Part shown: positions 46,348-55,676 of the stretch, piece after piece | Layout: every line of letters starts with the position of its first letter | How positions within the stretch are numbered: position 1 is the stretch's first letter | Assembly: GCA_943842505.1 (NCBI GenBank) | Contig: CALTDI010000008.1 | Location: forward strand, 152,330-216,329 | Reading direction: 5' to 3' | DNA: 64,000 bases | DNA from: an uncultured Pseudomonadales bacterium | GTDB lineage: Bacteria > Pseudomonadota > Gammaproteobacteria > Pseudomonadales > Pseudohongiellaceae | Program-made: the position numbers and the translations under genes | The notes under the pieces: model-generated | Told to the model about the DNA's origin: nothing | Databases searched by the model: none | Seen by the model: only the letters and a program-made list of their open reading frames with translations

Positions 46348-47094
46348 ATGCTTGAGACCAATGCATCCACGAGCACAAATAGCGACCCTGCCTTGATTGC
46401 AGGGCGGGAAGTCGTCGCTAGCCTGAATGCTATTCGTAAGACGTATTTTATGGGTGCCTTAGCCGTTGAGGTATTGCATGGTATTAGCCTCGATTTTTAC
46501 CAGGGTGACTACATTAGCATCATGGGCCCCTCGGGCTGCGGCAAGTCGACGCTGATGAATATCCTAGGCTGTCTGGATCAGCCTACCGAGGGCAAATATT
46601 TTCTTGGCGATGAAGACACGTCCAAGATGGAAGACGATGAGCTATCGACTATCCGCGGTGCCAGGCTCGGATTTATCTTTCAGTCTTACAACCTCATTCA
46701 GCAGCTCAATGTTCTGGAGAATATCGAGATGCCACTGTTCTATCAGGGCTATTCGGAGGCCGATAGTCACGAGATCGCTATGGGGCTTGCTGCCCGTGTT
46801 GGCCTGCAGGATCGTGTCGATCACAAACCGTTCGAACTGTCTGGGGGGCAACAGCAGCGAGTGGCAATTGCACGTGCTCTGGCGGTTGATCCTCTTATTA
46901 TTCTGGCCGATGAGCCCACGGGTAATCTCGATTCGAAATCGGGTGCAGAAATTTTGAATCTCTTCGATGAGCTGCATGATCAGGGTAAGACTCTGATCAT
47001 GGTTACCCACTCAGATGAGTTGGCAGAAAGATCGCAGCGTTGGGTGCGACTGCGTGATGGAATGGTGGAAAGCGATGACAGACATAACGCTTAA
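46348..47094 (+). CDS. MacB/LolD-like ABC transporter ATPase
   Basis: 248-residue ATP-binding subunit. Walker [14 protein letters not shown]-loop [12 protein letters not shown], signature [15 protein letters not shown], Walker [17 protein letters not shown] and H-loop VTHSDELA are all intact. The N-terminus [20 protein letters not shown] is typical of the MacB/LolD/FtsE branch. Unlike E. coli MacB, ATPase and permease are separate genes here. The permease start lies inside its 3' end. Confidence 0.95.
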   Translation: MLETNASTSTNSDPALIAGREVVASLNAIRKTYFMGALAVEVLHGISLDFYQGDYISIMGPSGCGKSTLMNILGCLDQPTEGKYFLGDEDTSKMEDDELSTIRGARLGFIFQSYNLIQQLNVLENIEMPLFYQGYSEADSHEIAMGLAARVGLQDRVDHKPFELSGGQQQRVAIARALAVDPLIILADEPTGNLDSKSGAEILNLFDELHDQGKTLIMVTHSDELAERSQRWVRLRDGMVESDDRHNA

Positions 47095-48436
47095 TCCCCC
47101 AGGTTCGGGATCACATGCGGGTAAACGCCCTTTACTCAACAGCGGTTTCAATTTTCTTCGCTTTAAAAAAATCACCGAAGTCGGTATCAAGAGTATCTAC
47201 TCTCACGGACTACGCTCGCTTCTAACCGTATTAGGCATCGTCATTGGAGTCGCGGCCGTGATCGCCATGCTGGCGGTGAGTGAGGGTGCGAGCTTTGAGG
47301 CTCAGCAACAGTTTCGTGATCTCGGTGCCAGCAATATTTTGCTAAAGAGTGTGAAGCCAGCCGAGGTAGAGGAGAGTAGCCGCAGTGGTTTTGGTCCACC
47401 CCAGGCAATTGTCTACGGACTGACTGTCGCCGACATCACGGCTATTCGTAATTCGATACCAGGGATCAGCAATGTAATTTCCTCTCGCATCGTAAAGAAG
47501 AACGTGTGGAATGGCGGCCTCAACATGAACACTGATGTGGTGGGGACTTCTGTTGACTATCCTGTGTCGCGCAACTACAACCTCAGAGCCGGGCGTTTCT
47601 TCAGTGAGTCGGAAATGCGTGATCATGCCAATGTTGTGGTGCTGAGCGATGAGGTGGCGCAGGGCTTATTTCCCATAGACAACCCGCTTGGTAAATCGAT
47701 ACGCATCGATAGCGACTACTACAATGTCATTGGAATAATGGAGTCGGAAGGTTTCTCGAATCTGGGTCAGAACCAGGCGGGTAGTTCCAATTCGGCGTCA
47801 AGTCGCATCTTTATTCCCTTTACCTCCTCGAAGAGTCGATTCGGTGAAACTACTACGCGGCAGACCGCCGGCGGCGTCGAATCTGAAACCGTGGAACTGC
47901 ACGAGGCAATAATTCAGGTTGATAATCAGGACGGTGTTATCGAGGTTGGGGAGATCATCGATAGCATACTCGAGCGTAGGCATAAGGATATCGACTACGC
48001 CATCGAGGTGCCTCTTGCCTTGCTGCGGCAGGCAGAGGAAAGCGCACTTCGAGATCAGGTCGTTGCCGGCGCCATAGCCGGCATCTCGCTATTGGTAGGT
48101 GGTATAGGCATCATGAACATCATGCTCGCCAGTGTAACGGAGCGAACTCGAGAGATTGGCATACGCCGCGCGCTGGGTGCGAAGCGCCGAGACATCATCA
48201 TGCAGTTTCTAATCGAGGCGGTGATACTGTCGGGAGTCGGTGGCCTCATAGGCGTTGTATTGGGTATCGCAATTCCGTTCATTATTTCTGCGTTCTGGGG
48301 GATGACTACTATAGTTACTCCGCTCGCGCCGATATTGGCGTTCTCCATATCGGCCTTGATCGGTGTGATCTTCGGTATCTATCCGTCGATACGCGCGGCC
48401 GACATGGATCCGGTAGAGGCGCTTCGCCACGAGTAG
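47075..48436 (+). CDS. MacB-like ABC transporter permease
   Basis: 453 residues from the ATG at 47075, 20 bases inside the ATPase gene; the upstream in-frame ATG at 47015 would duplicate much of the ATPase tail region. Four membrane helices in the MacB pattern: one N-terminal (LRSLLTVLGIVIGVAAVIAML), a large periplasmic domain (about 75-330, MacB_PCD), and three C-terminal helices in the FtsX domain (VVAGAIAGISLLVGGIGIMN, IGIRRALGAKRRDI, then ALIGVIFGIYPSIRAADMDP). Mechanotransmission exporter; with the adaptor and channel it likely exports a peptide, lipid or antibiotic. Confidence 0.93.
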   Translation: MTDITLNPPGSGSHAGKRPLLNSGFNFLRFKKITEVGIKSIYSHGLRSLLTVLGIVIGVAAVIAMLAVSEGASFEAQQQFRDLGASNILLKSVKPAEVEESSRSGFGPPQAIVYGLTVADITAIRNSIPGISNVISSRIVKKNVWNGGLNMNTDVVGTSVDYPVSRNYNLRAGRFFSESEMRDHANVVVLSDEVAQGLFPIDNPLGKSIRIDSDYYNVIGIMESEGFSNLGQNQAGSSNSASSRIFIPFTSSKSRFGETTTRQTAGGVESETVELHEAIIQVDNQDGVIEVGEIIDSILERRHKDIDYAIEVPLALLRQAEESALRDQVVAGAIAGISLLVGGIGIMNIMLASVTERTREIGIRRALGAKRRDIIMQFLIEAVILSGVGGLIGVVLGIAIPFIISAFWGMTTIVTPLAPILAFSISALIGVIFGIYPSIRAADMDPVEALRHE

Positions 48437-48596
48437 CCTTCTCATCTGGAACAAGGCGATGCGAGGCAAAGCTCTCTCCAATCTATTGCGACGCCGCCCT
48501 TCTCGCGCATGACCTAAGGTAGCGATCATTTCAATTGTGCCTAATTCCTACTCCGATTATGATCTAAGTAGTAATTTCATTGAGGTAAAGACCACC

Positions 48597-50288
48597 GTGT
48601 TAGAGATCTGTCTGAAGACCCTGTACCATCGATTGCCGTTAATACTTCCTTGCGGCTTTCTATTATTCTCTGTTTTTGCTATCGCCGCAGAAGAAGACTC
48701 TTCGGCGTGGCAGCGCGTTGATGAAAGCGAAGAGCTTCAGCAGCTAGCAGAGCACGAGAACCAGAGCATGCATTTCAAGCTGCTCAACTCTAAAGTTCTG
48801 GATAAAAACTCTCTATGGGCACCGTTTCTCGACGAACTCGCCGCCTTCTCTGAGGACAGGTATCTGTCGCTGAAGCCGCTGATTCTGGAACAGGATGTCG
48901 CTTCGATTCAAGCCAGCGTTGCCAGTGGCGCAATGTCCTATGCGGAGTTGAGCACGTTCTACATCTATAGAATTCGCGAAATAGAAACGGACAATGCGCG
49001 CTACATCAATGCAGTCATTTCCCTCAATCCAGATGCCATTAACCGTGCTCGCCGCCTCGATCAGCTGCGTGAGCGGGGTAGGAAAGTGGCCGCGGACTCG
49101 ATGTTTGGTATACCGGTCTTGTTAAAAGACAATATTGGCTTCGAGGGGCTACCGACTACCGCAGGTTCTCTGGCGCTTGCGGAAAATCATGCTGCAAATG
49201 CGTTCATCACCGACCGTCTGCTGAACAATGGCGCCATTATTCTCGGCAAGGCCAATCTCAGCGAGTGGGCGTATTTCTTTTGCACGGGCTGTCCCTCCGG
49301 CTATAGCGCGATGGGTGGACAGACACTAAATCCCTATGGGAGAAAATTGTTTGGTACTGGTGGCTCGAGTTCAGGCAGCGGGGCAGCAATGGCCGCCAAT
49401 CTTGCAACGGTAGCTGTGGGTTCTGAGACTTCTGGCTCGATACTCTCTCCCGCCAGCGCAAACTCCTCCGTAGGTCTCAAGCCCACAACCGGCAGTCTCA
49501 GTCGCAGCGGCGTCGTTCCGATCTCAGCGACACTGGACACGACGGGGCCGATTACTCGCAGTGTCGCGGATGCCGTTACCTTGTTTAATGCCATGGCAGG
49601 GTATGATGCAGACGATACCGCGATGCCGCTAAACAGCGATGACAGTCGTCTGGTTTACAGAGACATAAGCCTGCAAGGAAAGCGCCTGGGTATCATCGAA
49701 AGCTTTGAGGGTGAGCCTTTCTATCAGAGCGCGATTGCCTTATTGACTGGCGATGGAGCTAATGTGGTATCTGTTGGCCTCGCAGCCGGGCGCAATCCGC
49801 GATTCTCAGAGTTGCTGGGTGGCGAGATGGTGCGTGACCTCGCCTACTATCTAGAAAATTTTGCAGGGGCTAGTGTGGCCATATCCAATATCGAGGAGCT
49901 GCAGGCGTTTAATGCTGAAAACCTAGAGTTGCGTGCTCCCTATGGGCAGGGTCTGGTCGACATGATGGTGGAGTTGGAGTTGGAGCTTGGTGCCGCCGAA
50001 CTGGAGGCCCTGCGAGATGAGCTGCAGTCCTCGGCCCAGATGCAGCTGCAGAAGATCTTCGCGGACGGTGGACTGGATGTTTTGCTCTCTATCAATAATC
50101 GCAATGCAGGCATGGCTGCTCTTGCCAATTATCCTGCGCTGACTATTCCTATGGGCTATGAAGAAGGTGGTCGTCCCATAGGTCTGACTCTGATAGCGCC
50201 TCCCTTTCAGGAGCAGGAACTGATCGATGTTGGTGCCGTATTCGAGCGGCTAAGTCAGGCCCGTGTATTGCCAGAAAATTATCGCTAG
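48597..50288 (+). CDS. Secreted amidase-signature-family hydrolase
   Basis: Amidase of the AS family, 563 residues from the GTG at 48597. This start has GAGGT 10 bases upstream and gives a Sec signal (about LPLILPCGFLLFSVFAIAAE). The in-frame GTG at 48537 lacks a spaced Shine-Dalgarno. The Ser-cisSer-Lys triad is visible: lysine in GIPVLLKDNIG, the Ser-rich loop GTGGSSSGSG and the nucleophile in VGSETSGSILSP. Compared with core members it has an N-terminal extension of about 85 residues before the amidase fold. Periplasmic hydrolysis of a peptide or carboxamide; no partner gene indicates the substrate. Confidence 0.88.
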   Translation: MLEICLKTLYHRLPLILPCGFLLFSVFAIAAEEDSSAWQRVDESEELQQLAEHENQSMHFKLLNSKVLDKNSLWAPFLDELAAFSEDRYLSLKPLILEQDVASIQASVASGAMSYAELSTFYIYRIREIETDNARYINAVISLNPDAINRARRLDQLRERGRKVAADSMFGIPVLLKDNIGFEGLPTTAGSLALAENHAANAFITDRLLNNGAIILGKANLSEWAYFFCTGCPSGYSAMGGQTLNPYGRKLFGTGGSSSGSGAAMAANLATVAVGSETSGSILSPASANSSVGLKPTTGSLSRSGVVPISATLDTTGPITRSVADAVTLFNAMAGYDADDTAMPLNSDDSRLVYRDISLQGKRLGIIESFEGEPFYQSAIALLTGDGANVVSVGLAAGRNPRFSELLGGEMVRDLAYYLENFAGASVAISNIEELQAFNAENLELRAPYGQGLVDMMVELELELGAAELEALRDELQSSAQMQLQKIFADGGLDVLLSINNRNAGMAALANYPALTIPMGYEEGGRPIGLTLIAPPFQEQELIDVGAVFERLSQARVLPENYR

Positions 50289-50332
50289 CCGGACACCTTT
50301 ACTGGCACCTAATAAATGACCCCGATAACGAC

Positions 50333-50338
50333 TATAAT
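50333..50338 (+). promoter_or_regulatory. Candidate -10 box for the GDT1-like gene
   Basis: A TATAAT lies 91 bases before the ATG at 50429. No convincing -35 at 16-18 bases. Confidence 0.3.
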
Positions 50339-50428
50339 ATACAGATATCAAACTAACACGAAAGTCGTTAGCGTCGGCTGATCTTATTATTCAGGGCATT
50401 GAGTGTCTACTTGCTGAGATGGTGAAGT

Positions 50429-50701
50429 ATGGATTGGAGAGTATTTGGGCTGATTTTCGCGTCAGTGTTCGTGGCGGAACTCGGAGATAAGACACAACTT
50501 GCGACGATGCTGTTTGCCGCTGATAAGGAATCTAGCAAGCTTACCGTATTTCTCGCTGCCTCGGCGGCCTTGATCGTAGCATCCGGGTTGGGCGTTCTGG
50601 CCGGTAGTTTTGTGTCTGAATATATCAATGATAGATACCTGCATTATGTTGCTGGGGTGGGTTTCATAGCTATAGGAACGTTTACTCTGTATAGCGCATG
50701 A
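50429..50701 (+). CDS. TMEM165/GDT1 (UPF0016) half-size membrane protein
   Basis: 90-residue membrane protein with one copy of the UPF0016 motif ELGDKTQL (about residues 17-24). Three hydrophobic helices (1-15, 42-62, 70-88). Full bacterial members (such as MneA) have two copies in about 190 residues; single-copy proteins are known to work as dimers. Family members export Mn2+ (or exchange Ca2+/Mn2+ for H+). I see no second half downstream: the gene is followed by a tandem-repeat region. Either a genuine half-size protein or one truncated at that junction. Confidence 0.88.
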   Translation: MDWRVFGLIFASVFVAELGDKTQLATMLFAADKESSKLTVFLAASAALIVASGLGVLAGSFVSEYINDRYLHYVAGVGFIAIGTFTLYSA

Positions 50702-50739
50702 GTCTGTCGCATCTGGCGACTGGAGCTTCATTTCCGCTA

Positions 50740-50851
50740 CTTAGGTTAATTGTTACCGTGGTTGGTAGTTGCTTAGGTTGGTAGTTGCTTAGGTTGATAG
50801 TTACATAGGTTAATAGTTACATAGGTTAATAGTTACTTAAGTTAACTGCTG
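50740..50851. repeat. 16-bp tandem repeat array, about seven units
   Basis: Consensus C(T/A)TAGGTT(A/G)(A/G)TAGTT(A/G), units starting at 50740, 50756, 50772, 50788, 50804, 50820 and 50836. Units five and six are identical; the outer ones are degenerate. It lies between convergent genes, and the period is not a multiple of three, so it is noncoding. Likely a variable-number repeat. The rest of the 337-base gap (50702-51038) holds a hairpin at 50897-50919 and no gene. Confidence 0.9.
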
Positions 50852-50896
50852 CCAGGATTTTTATTTTTTACTAGCTTTCGAGAATGATTGTCATGT

Positions 50897-50919
50897 CAAA
50901 GTAGATTGTATCTACTTTG
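50897..50919. terminator. Perfect 10-bp stem hairpin between convergent genes
   Basis: CAAAGTAGAT (50897-50906), loop TGT, ATCTACTTTG (50910-50919). Placed between the GDT1-like gene and the ferredoxin reductase, it could stop transcription from both sides. It lacks a T tract, so it might instead be an operator or RNA stability element. Confidence 0.4.
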
Positions 50920-51038
50920 TAGTGCTGCGAGGTGCTCTGAAAGGCAGATTGGCAGGAGCTGGGGAAACGCTTTTCACTGCTATGCCGTCGTTCTTTAACT
51001 GCTGTAGAGTGCTAAGGCGTCTAGGGCTAAGTGAATAA

Positions 51039-51782
51039 CTACCAGTAGTTCTCGACGGTAATCTGACCGGGGGTGCGTCGACGGTTCTTCCTGAAACCAC
51101 GCTCTTTCAAGATCTCTACGGCATCTTTCACCATGTCGGGATTACCGCAGAGCATGATCTGGGAATCTTCGATCGATAATTTGGTAGAGCAGAGGTTCTC
51201 CAAGTTTCCATCGGCGATGGCGGCAGGGATTCTCCCATGGTAGGTGCCAGGTATATCTTCTCGCGTCACGAAGGCCTTAAACTGAAATTTATCCCCTCGG
51301 TACTGTTGAATTTCATCGATAAGTTCGTGGTACCTGAGATCGGCGGCGGTTCTTACACCATGCACCAGTATGACCTTCTCGAATCGCCGCCAGGGTTCCT
51401 CCGTCTTGAGAATCGAGAAGAAGGGCGCGATGCCTGTGCCGGTTCCAAAAAGCCATAGATCGCGAGAGTCGGGCACCTCTGCCAGGGTGAAGAAGCCGTT
51501 TGCTTTTTTCTTCAGCCAGATACGGTCACCGGGCTCTAATTCCAGCATGGCGTTGGAGAGTACGCCGCCTGTCGCCGTATAGAAGAAGAATTCCAGTGGG
51601 CGCTGGCTAGGCGCGCTAAGAAACGAATAGGGTCTAGCGATGCGTTCGCCGTCTATATCGAGCGCAAGACTGGTGAACTGACCAGCGATGAAGTCATCTA
51701 CATCGGCATCAATCTTCAGCGAATAGAGGTTTTCAGTCCAATGAATATTGTCGCTTACGGTTCCTTGAATCCACTCTGCCAT
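51039..51782 (-). CDS. fpr: Ferredoxin--NADP+ reductase (FPR type)
   Basis: Monomeric FAD flavoenzyme of the bacterial FPR subfamily, 247 residues. The FAD motif is RPYSFLS (about 49-55), the NADP-binding GTGTGIAPFFSIL (about 112-124), and ILVHGVRTAADLRY, MLCGNPDMVKD follow as in FprA/Fpr. The C-terminal residue is Trp after Tyr (VENYW), close to the bacterial class pattern. It exchanges electrons between NADPH and ferredoxin or flavodoxin, relevant for oxidative stress and Fe-S repair. Standalone gene, convergent with GDT1. Confidence 0.93.
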   Translation of the reverse strand: MAEWIQGTVSDNIHWTENLYSLKIDADVDDFIAGQFTSLALDIDGERIARPYSFLSAPSQRPLEFFFYTATGGVLSNAMLELEPGDRIWLKKKANGFFTLAEVPDSRDLWLFGTGTGIAPFFSILKTEEPWRRFEKVILVHGVRTAADLRYHELIDEIQQYRGDKFQFKAFVTREDIPGTYHGRIPAAIADGNLENLCSTKLSIEDSQIMLCGNPDMVKDAVEILKERGFRKNRRRTPGQITVENYW

Positions 51783-51956
51783 CTTGGCTCTCTAGGGTAT
51801 GGGGGTTTGGGGCTGGAACTATGGTATGAATTTCTATAGTCTCCTAGCAAGCGGTATTTAGATAGGCTTTAGATAAACAGAGAGTTTTGCAATGATGCAG
51901 TGGCTCTCAGCCGATTTAGACAGAACAATATAAGATTACTAATTGGTGGATAAACG

Positions 51957-53204
51957 ATGGTCGCGACCTGGTTTGAGATAGCTCTGTGGAAACGCATTCT
52001 GGCGGCGCTGGTTTTGGGAGCGATCGTGGGAATGATTTGGGGTCCCGGCTCGGCGAGTATTGCCTGGATCGGTGACCTGTTTGTGCGCCTGATTCGAATG
52101 GTGGTTGTGCCCCTGGTATTTGTGACCTTGGTCTCTGGCGTTGTGTCGATGGGTGATCCTAGCAAGCTGGGCTCGCTTGGCGTTAAGACACTCGCCATCT
52201 ATATGGCCACGACCCTTGCCGCAATAAGCATCGGTCTGTTTCTGGCGGCAATTATGCAGCCAGGTGTTGGTGTCGATTTCTCGGCGGCAGTACCCGGCGA
52301 GATTCAGGAAGCCATTCCACTTTCCGAGCGCCTGATGAGTATCGTGCCGTCTAACCCGATAGCCGCATTGGCAGAGGGCAATATTCTGGCGATCATCTTC
52401 TTCGCCTTGTTATGTGGCGTGAGCCTGCTAACCATCGGCGAACGCGGCAAGCCCGTTGCAGACCTGATGGATGCAAGTAGCGAGATGATGCTGCGTATAA
52501 CTCACTGGGTGATGGAGGTGGCACCGTTTGGTGTATTCGCCCTGATTGCCTGGGTTTCCGGAACGCAGGGCGTAACGGCGTTGCTTGACGTAATTACCCT
52601 TGCTCTGGCGGTGTTAATCGGTTCTGTCGCGCACCTGGTCATAGTTCACGGCCTGATCATCATCAAGCTCACCTTGAAGCTGTCGCCGGTCATGTTTTTC
52701 CGCGGCGCACGGGATGCCATGCTGGTGGCATTCTCTACCTCTTCCAGTTCTGCAACGCTACCGGTTTCCATGTCTGTGGCCGAAGAGAATCTGGGTATTA
52801 AACCGGTGATCGCCTCTACGGTATTGCCCCTTGGTGCCACTATCAATATGGATGGCACGGCGCTATATGTGGGTATCGTCTCCGTGTTTGCGGCCCAGGC
52901 CTTCGGTATCGATCTGAGCCTGACAGACTATGCACTGATTGCAGGTTCGACGACATTGGTGTCTGTCGGAACGGCAGCGGTACCCGGTGCCTCTCTATTT
53001 CTCATTGCGGCAGTTATGCAGACGATTGGCATGAGCCCCGAACAGATTGCAGTCGTTATCGGCTTCATCCTACCTTTCGACCGGCCGTTAGATATGCTGC
53101 GCACGGCAGTGAATATTGGAGGGGACCTCTCGGTCTCAACCGCCGTAGCTAACTGGGAAGATGAATTCGACAGAGATATCTTTGAAAGACCACTCAAATA
53201 CTAG
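51957..53204 (+). CDS. Dicarboxylate/amino acid:cation symporter (DAACS family)
   Basis: 415-residue GltP/DctA-type symporter with eight helices and two re-entrant hairpins. The family motifs are STSSSSATLPVSM (hairpin HP1), the substrate/cation site in GATINMDGTALY and, later, GTAAVPGASLF (HP2 region) with FDRPLDMLRTAVN. Imports glutamate, aspartate or C4-dicarboxylates with Na+ or H+. Single gene, divergent from fpr. Confidence 0.94.
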   Translation: MVATWFEIALWKRILAALVLGAIVGMIWGPGSASIAWIGDLFVRLIRMVVVPLVFVTLVSGVVSMGDPSKLGSLGVKTLAIYMATTLAAISIGLFLAAIMQPGVGVDFSAAVPGEIQEAIPLSERLMSIVPSNPIAALAEGNILAIIFFALLCGVSLLTIGERGKPVADLMDASSEMMLRITHWVMEVAPFGVFALIAWVSGTQGVTALLDVITLALAVLIGSVAHLVIVHGLIIIKLTLKLSPVMFFRGARDAMLVAFSTSSSSATLPVSMSVAEENLGIKPVIASTVLPLGATINMDGTALYVGIVSVFAAQAFGIDLSLTDYALIAGSTTLVSVGTAAVPGASLFLIAAVMQTIGMSPEQIAVVIGFILPFDRPLDMLRTAVNIGGDLSVSTAVANWEDEFDRDIFERPLKY

Positions 53205-53243
53205 GCCAAGAGCTCGAGTCAGGGGGTTCGTTACCGGGTGTGA

Positions 53244-54683
53244 TTAGAACGAATAGCTAAGCGTCGCCGCCAGCCTAACATCCTCGTCAAAGAAGATTAG
53301 CGGAGATGCGTCGTTGGAAGTAATGCTGATTATCTGTCCACCGACTGCCCAGTTATCGTTTACGGTGTAGTCGACGCCCAATAGAGCCAGTAGCGAGTTT
53401 GCCTTAAGGTCGCCCTGCAGAGTAGAAGAGATAACCAGGTCGCTATTCATCAGAGTATTGCTATAGCGCACCAGCCAGCTTCCGAATACCCCCTCGTTTA
53501 TCAGTGATTGCCCCGGCAACAGGCCCTCGTCTTCATCCAATAGTTTCTGCGCCTGAATACCCAGACTTATACTCTGCTCATTGCTGATGGCATATTCGAA
53601 GCCGAAGGAAGTGCCTATCTGGTCCTTCTTGAGGTTTACGGGATTGGCCAGGCTGGCGGTTCCGGGGAAGCTAAAGCTGTCTGCTTGCACATCATGGCTG
53701 TAGGCAAGATCGAAGTTTAGTAATAGTTTTCCAACGGCGCGATTCGCGCTAAAGCCTAGCAAGAAGAAATCATTTACCTGAGCTACGGCATCGCCGATGC
53801 CGCTAATTGGGTCTTCGAAACGCATCTGGTTCTCATACAGATAGGCAGCCATGAAGGAAATATCGCTGCCCTCGAAAGACTTGCGCCATTTTGTGCCAGC
53901 TTCAAATTGCAGGCCGCTGTCGCGGTCATAGTCGGTGAGATTGAACGCAGGCTCGAAGAAGAAGGGGCTGCCGCGCACAGCAGGAGGATTGAACTCCGGA
54001 TAGATATTGAGAAAGCTGGAAAAATTGGAGTCCTCACCAAAATAGTCCCAAACCAATAGCCACTGATTTAAGCGGGCATCCTCGATGTCGATGATGTTGA
54101 AGTCACGAAACTCGGTTGTATTGATAATATCCAACACCGAATTACCCGTAGTTTCGCCCCAGACTACCGTCTGCCGACCAAACTTCAGGCTGTGTTGGTC
54201 GAAACTGCGCTGCAGGAAGAATTCATTGACGCGATATTCGACATCAATCTTGCCGCCCTCGGCCTCGTATTCATAATCATCCTTCCAGTAGCTTCTGATC
54301 TGTCCGCTAGCCTGCAACAGCCAGCCGGGCGCGAAGGCATTCTGGTAACGAATGTTAGCGCCGAGGCGATTGGTCTCCAGTTCTGCTTCGCGGGGAAATG
54401 AAAAGAGTGAGGGTATGTCAACGCTGTGATTGTTTATCTGGCCCGAGAACTGTTGCGTGATCTTGATGGTGAAATCATCGAGCCAGGATGCGCTTGACGC
54501 CGAACTATCTTCATTAAACGCGGCGCCGAATAAGTCATCATCGAAGCCGAAATCGACATCGGCATCGAACTGCACATCGTCATCGAGTACCATTACATCG
54601 TCCTGAGCCGATGAGGAATTCGATGCTGCGAGCAGGGCGCTCGCAGTAAGACCCGCGAATATTCCAATTAGTTTCATTCGCAC
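53244..54683 (-). CDS. Outer-membrane beta-barrel protein (DUF1302-like), MMPL partner
   Basis: 479 residues with a Sec signal (to about SSSAQ), an Asp-rich segment (residues 30-55, DDDVQFDADVDFGFDDDLFG) and a beta-barrel body with alternating aromatic strands. It ends ATLSYSF, the C-terminal Phe signature of outer-membrane proteins. Phrases such as FGRQTVVWGET and EFFLQRSFDQHSLKFG match the DUF1302 type seen next to MMPL transporters. Third gene after the exporter and a LolA-like protein, 8 bases from it. Probably the outer-membrane component of the same transport route. Confidence 0.8.
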   Translation of the reverse strand: MRMKLIGIFAGLTASALLAASNSSSAQDDVMVLDDDVQFDADVDFGFDDDLFGAAFNEDSSASSASWLDDFTIKITQQFSGQINNHSVDIPSLFSFPREAELETNRLGANIRYQNAFAPGWLLQASGQIRSYWKDDYEYEAEGGKIDVEYRVNEFFLQRSFDQHSLKFGRQTVVWGETTGNSVLDIINTTEFRDFNIIDIEDARLNQWLLVWDYFGEDSNFSSFLNIYPEFNPPAVRGSPFFFEPAFNLTDYDRDSGLQFEAGTKWRKSFEGSDISFMAAYLYENQMRFEDPISGIGDAVAQVNDFFLLGFSANRAVGKLLLNFDLAYSHDVQADSFSFPGTASLANPVNLKKDQIGTSFGFEYAISNEQSISLGIQAQKLLDEDEGLLPGQSLINEGVFGSWLVRYSNTLMNSDLVISSTLQGDLKANSLLALLGVDYTVNDNWAVGGQIISITSNDASPLIFFDEDVRLAATLSYSF

Positions 54684-54691
54684 TGTGTCGG

Positions 54692-55591
54692 CTAGTTAAT
54701 CTGCGCCCGTAGTTTTTCTAGTTCGGTCTCTCTAAATGCCGCATCGGTTAGTGTGCGCTGAGTTAGAAATTCATCGGGCACGTCGATGCCTGTATGCATC
54801 TCGAGGAAAGCCATGTTCGAGAGCCGGTTCGTCACCAGGTTCATTATCGTCGTGGAGCGAGCGACCCAGATACCGTTCATCTGTTCGACCCTAGACCCCA
54901 ACATGCGTTTGATCTCTTTGCCGTATTGATCGTACATCTCTATCCTGAGCTCGACGAATCGCTCCTTGTCAACGTAGAGCACGGTACGTGAATAACGGGA
55001 CTTGCGTGCGCGTTCCTCATTCGGAATCGTTTCAATCTTCCAGACTTCCCTGCCAGCTTCTACCGTCTCCTCGAGGAGGTTGATCTCGTATTCATCTAGC
55101 TTGCCAGTGTCCTGATCTTCGGTTGTGAACTCGGAGCCGAATAGTGAGCCCGGCTCTGTCTCATCATCGGAGCTGCCGCTAGCAATGCGCTTTACACGCC
55201 CCAGCGCGGAAAGGTATAACCAGGTCTCATTATCTCTGGCGCCGTCATCATAGATGAAGCTGAGCATGCCGATGCCGCGTTCGGCGGCGGGCTCAAGCAG
55301 AATTGCGACCGAGCGCGTGTCTCTGAGGTCAGTTCCATAGCCCTTGCCAACCGACTCCAGTGACTTTACCCGGGGGCGTTCGGCACAGGTAATCTTGCCC
55401 TCGCGTACGCCAAATTTACAGGTCGACAATTGCATGCGAGAGAGCGCAGAGTTTGATGTGGCTCGGCGATTGTCTTCAAGCTCCTCCATGATCTCTCTTG
55501 CGCTAAGATCTTGTGCAATTATCTGCAGCGGGAACAGTAATCCAGCCGCTATCAAGCAGACTAGTCCCTTGCCTAGAATATTACGTCGCAT
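54692..55591 (-). CDS. LolA-like outer-membrane lipoprotein-sorting protein
   Basis: 299 residues, with a Sec signal ending near IIAQ. It belongs to the periplasmic outer membrane lipoprotein-sorting family (LolA_like), commonly found beside MMPL/RND exporters. Visible blocks are AREIMEELEDNRRATSNSALSR, FIYDDGARDNETWLYLSALGRVKRI and SLFGSEFTTEDQDTG, ending with a GIDVPDEFLTQRTL segment. It likely ferries the hydrophobic cargo of the MMPL transporter across the periplasm. AGGAGA lies 6 bases before the ATG. Confidence 0.88.
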   Translation of the reverse strand: MRRNILGKGLVCLIAAGLLFPLQIIAQDLSAREIMEELEDNRRATSNSALSRMQLSTCKFGVREGKITCAERPRVKSLESVGKGYGTDLRDTRSVAILLEPAAERGIGMLSFIYDDGARDNETWLYLSALGRVKRIASGSSDDETEPGSLFGSEFTTEDQDTGKLDEYEINLLEETVEAGREVWKIETIPNEERARKSRYSRTVLYVDKERFVELRIEMYDQYGKEIKRMLGSRVEQMNGIWVARSTTIMNLVTNRLSNMAFLEMHTGIDVPDEFLTQRTLTDAAFRETELEKLRAQIN

Positions 55592-55604
55592 CTGTATCTC
55601 CTGT

Positions 55605-55676
55605 TTCTTTCAATATTTCTCTCAATATTTCTTTCAGTATTTCTCTTACGTTTCTGTCTCTTATGTTTCTTTCTCG
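55605..55676 (-). repeat. Degenerate 12-bp pyrimidine/purine repeats between coupled genes
   Basis: Three clear units of TTTCT(T/C)TCA(A/G)TA (55605-55640, plus strand) continue as degraded TTTCT-starting units to 55676. On the transcribed (minus) sense it is a purine-rich spacer separating the MMPL stop from the next Shine-Dalgarno. It may modulate translation of the downstream gene. Confidence 0.7.

Noticed and set aside
50740-50851. CRISPR array
   Set aside because: Units are 16 bp and directly adjacent with no unique spacers, and there are no cas genes.
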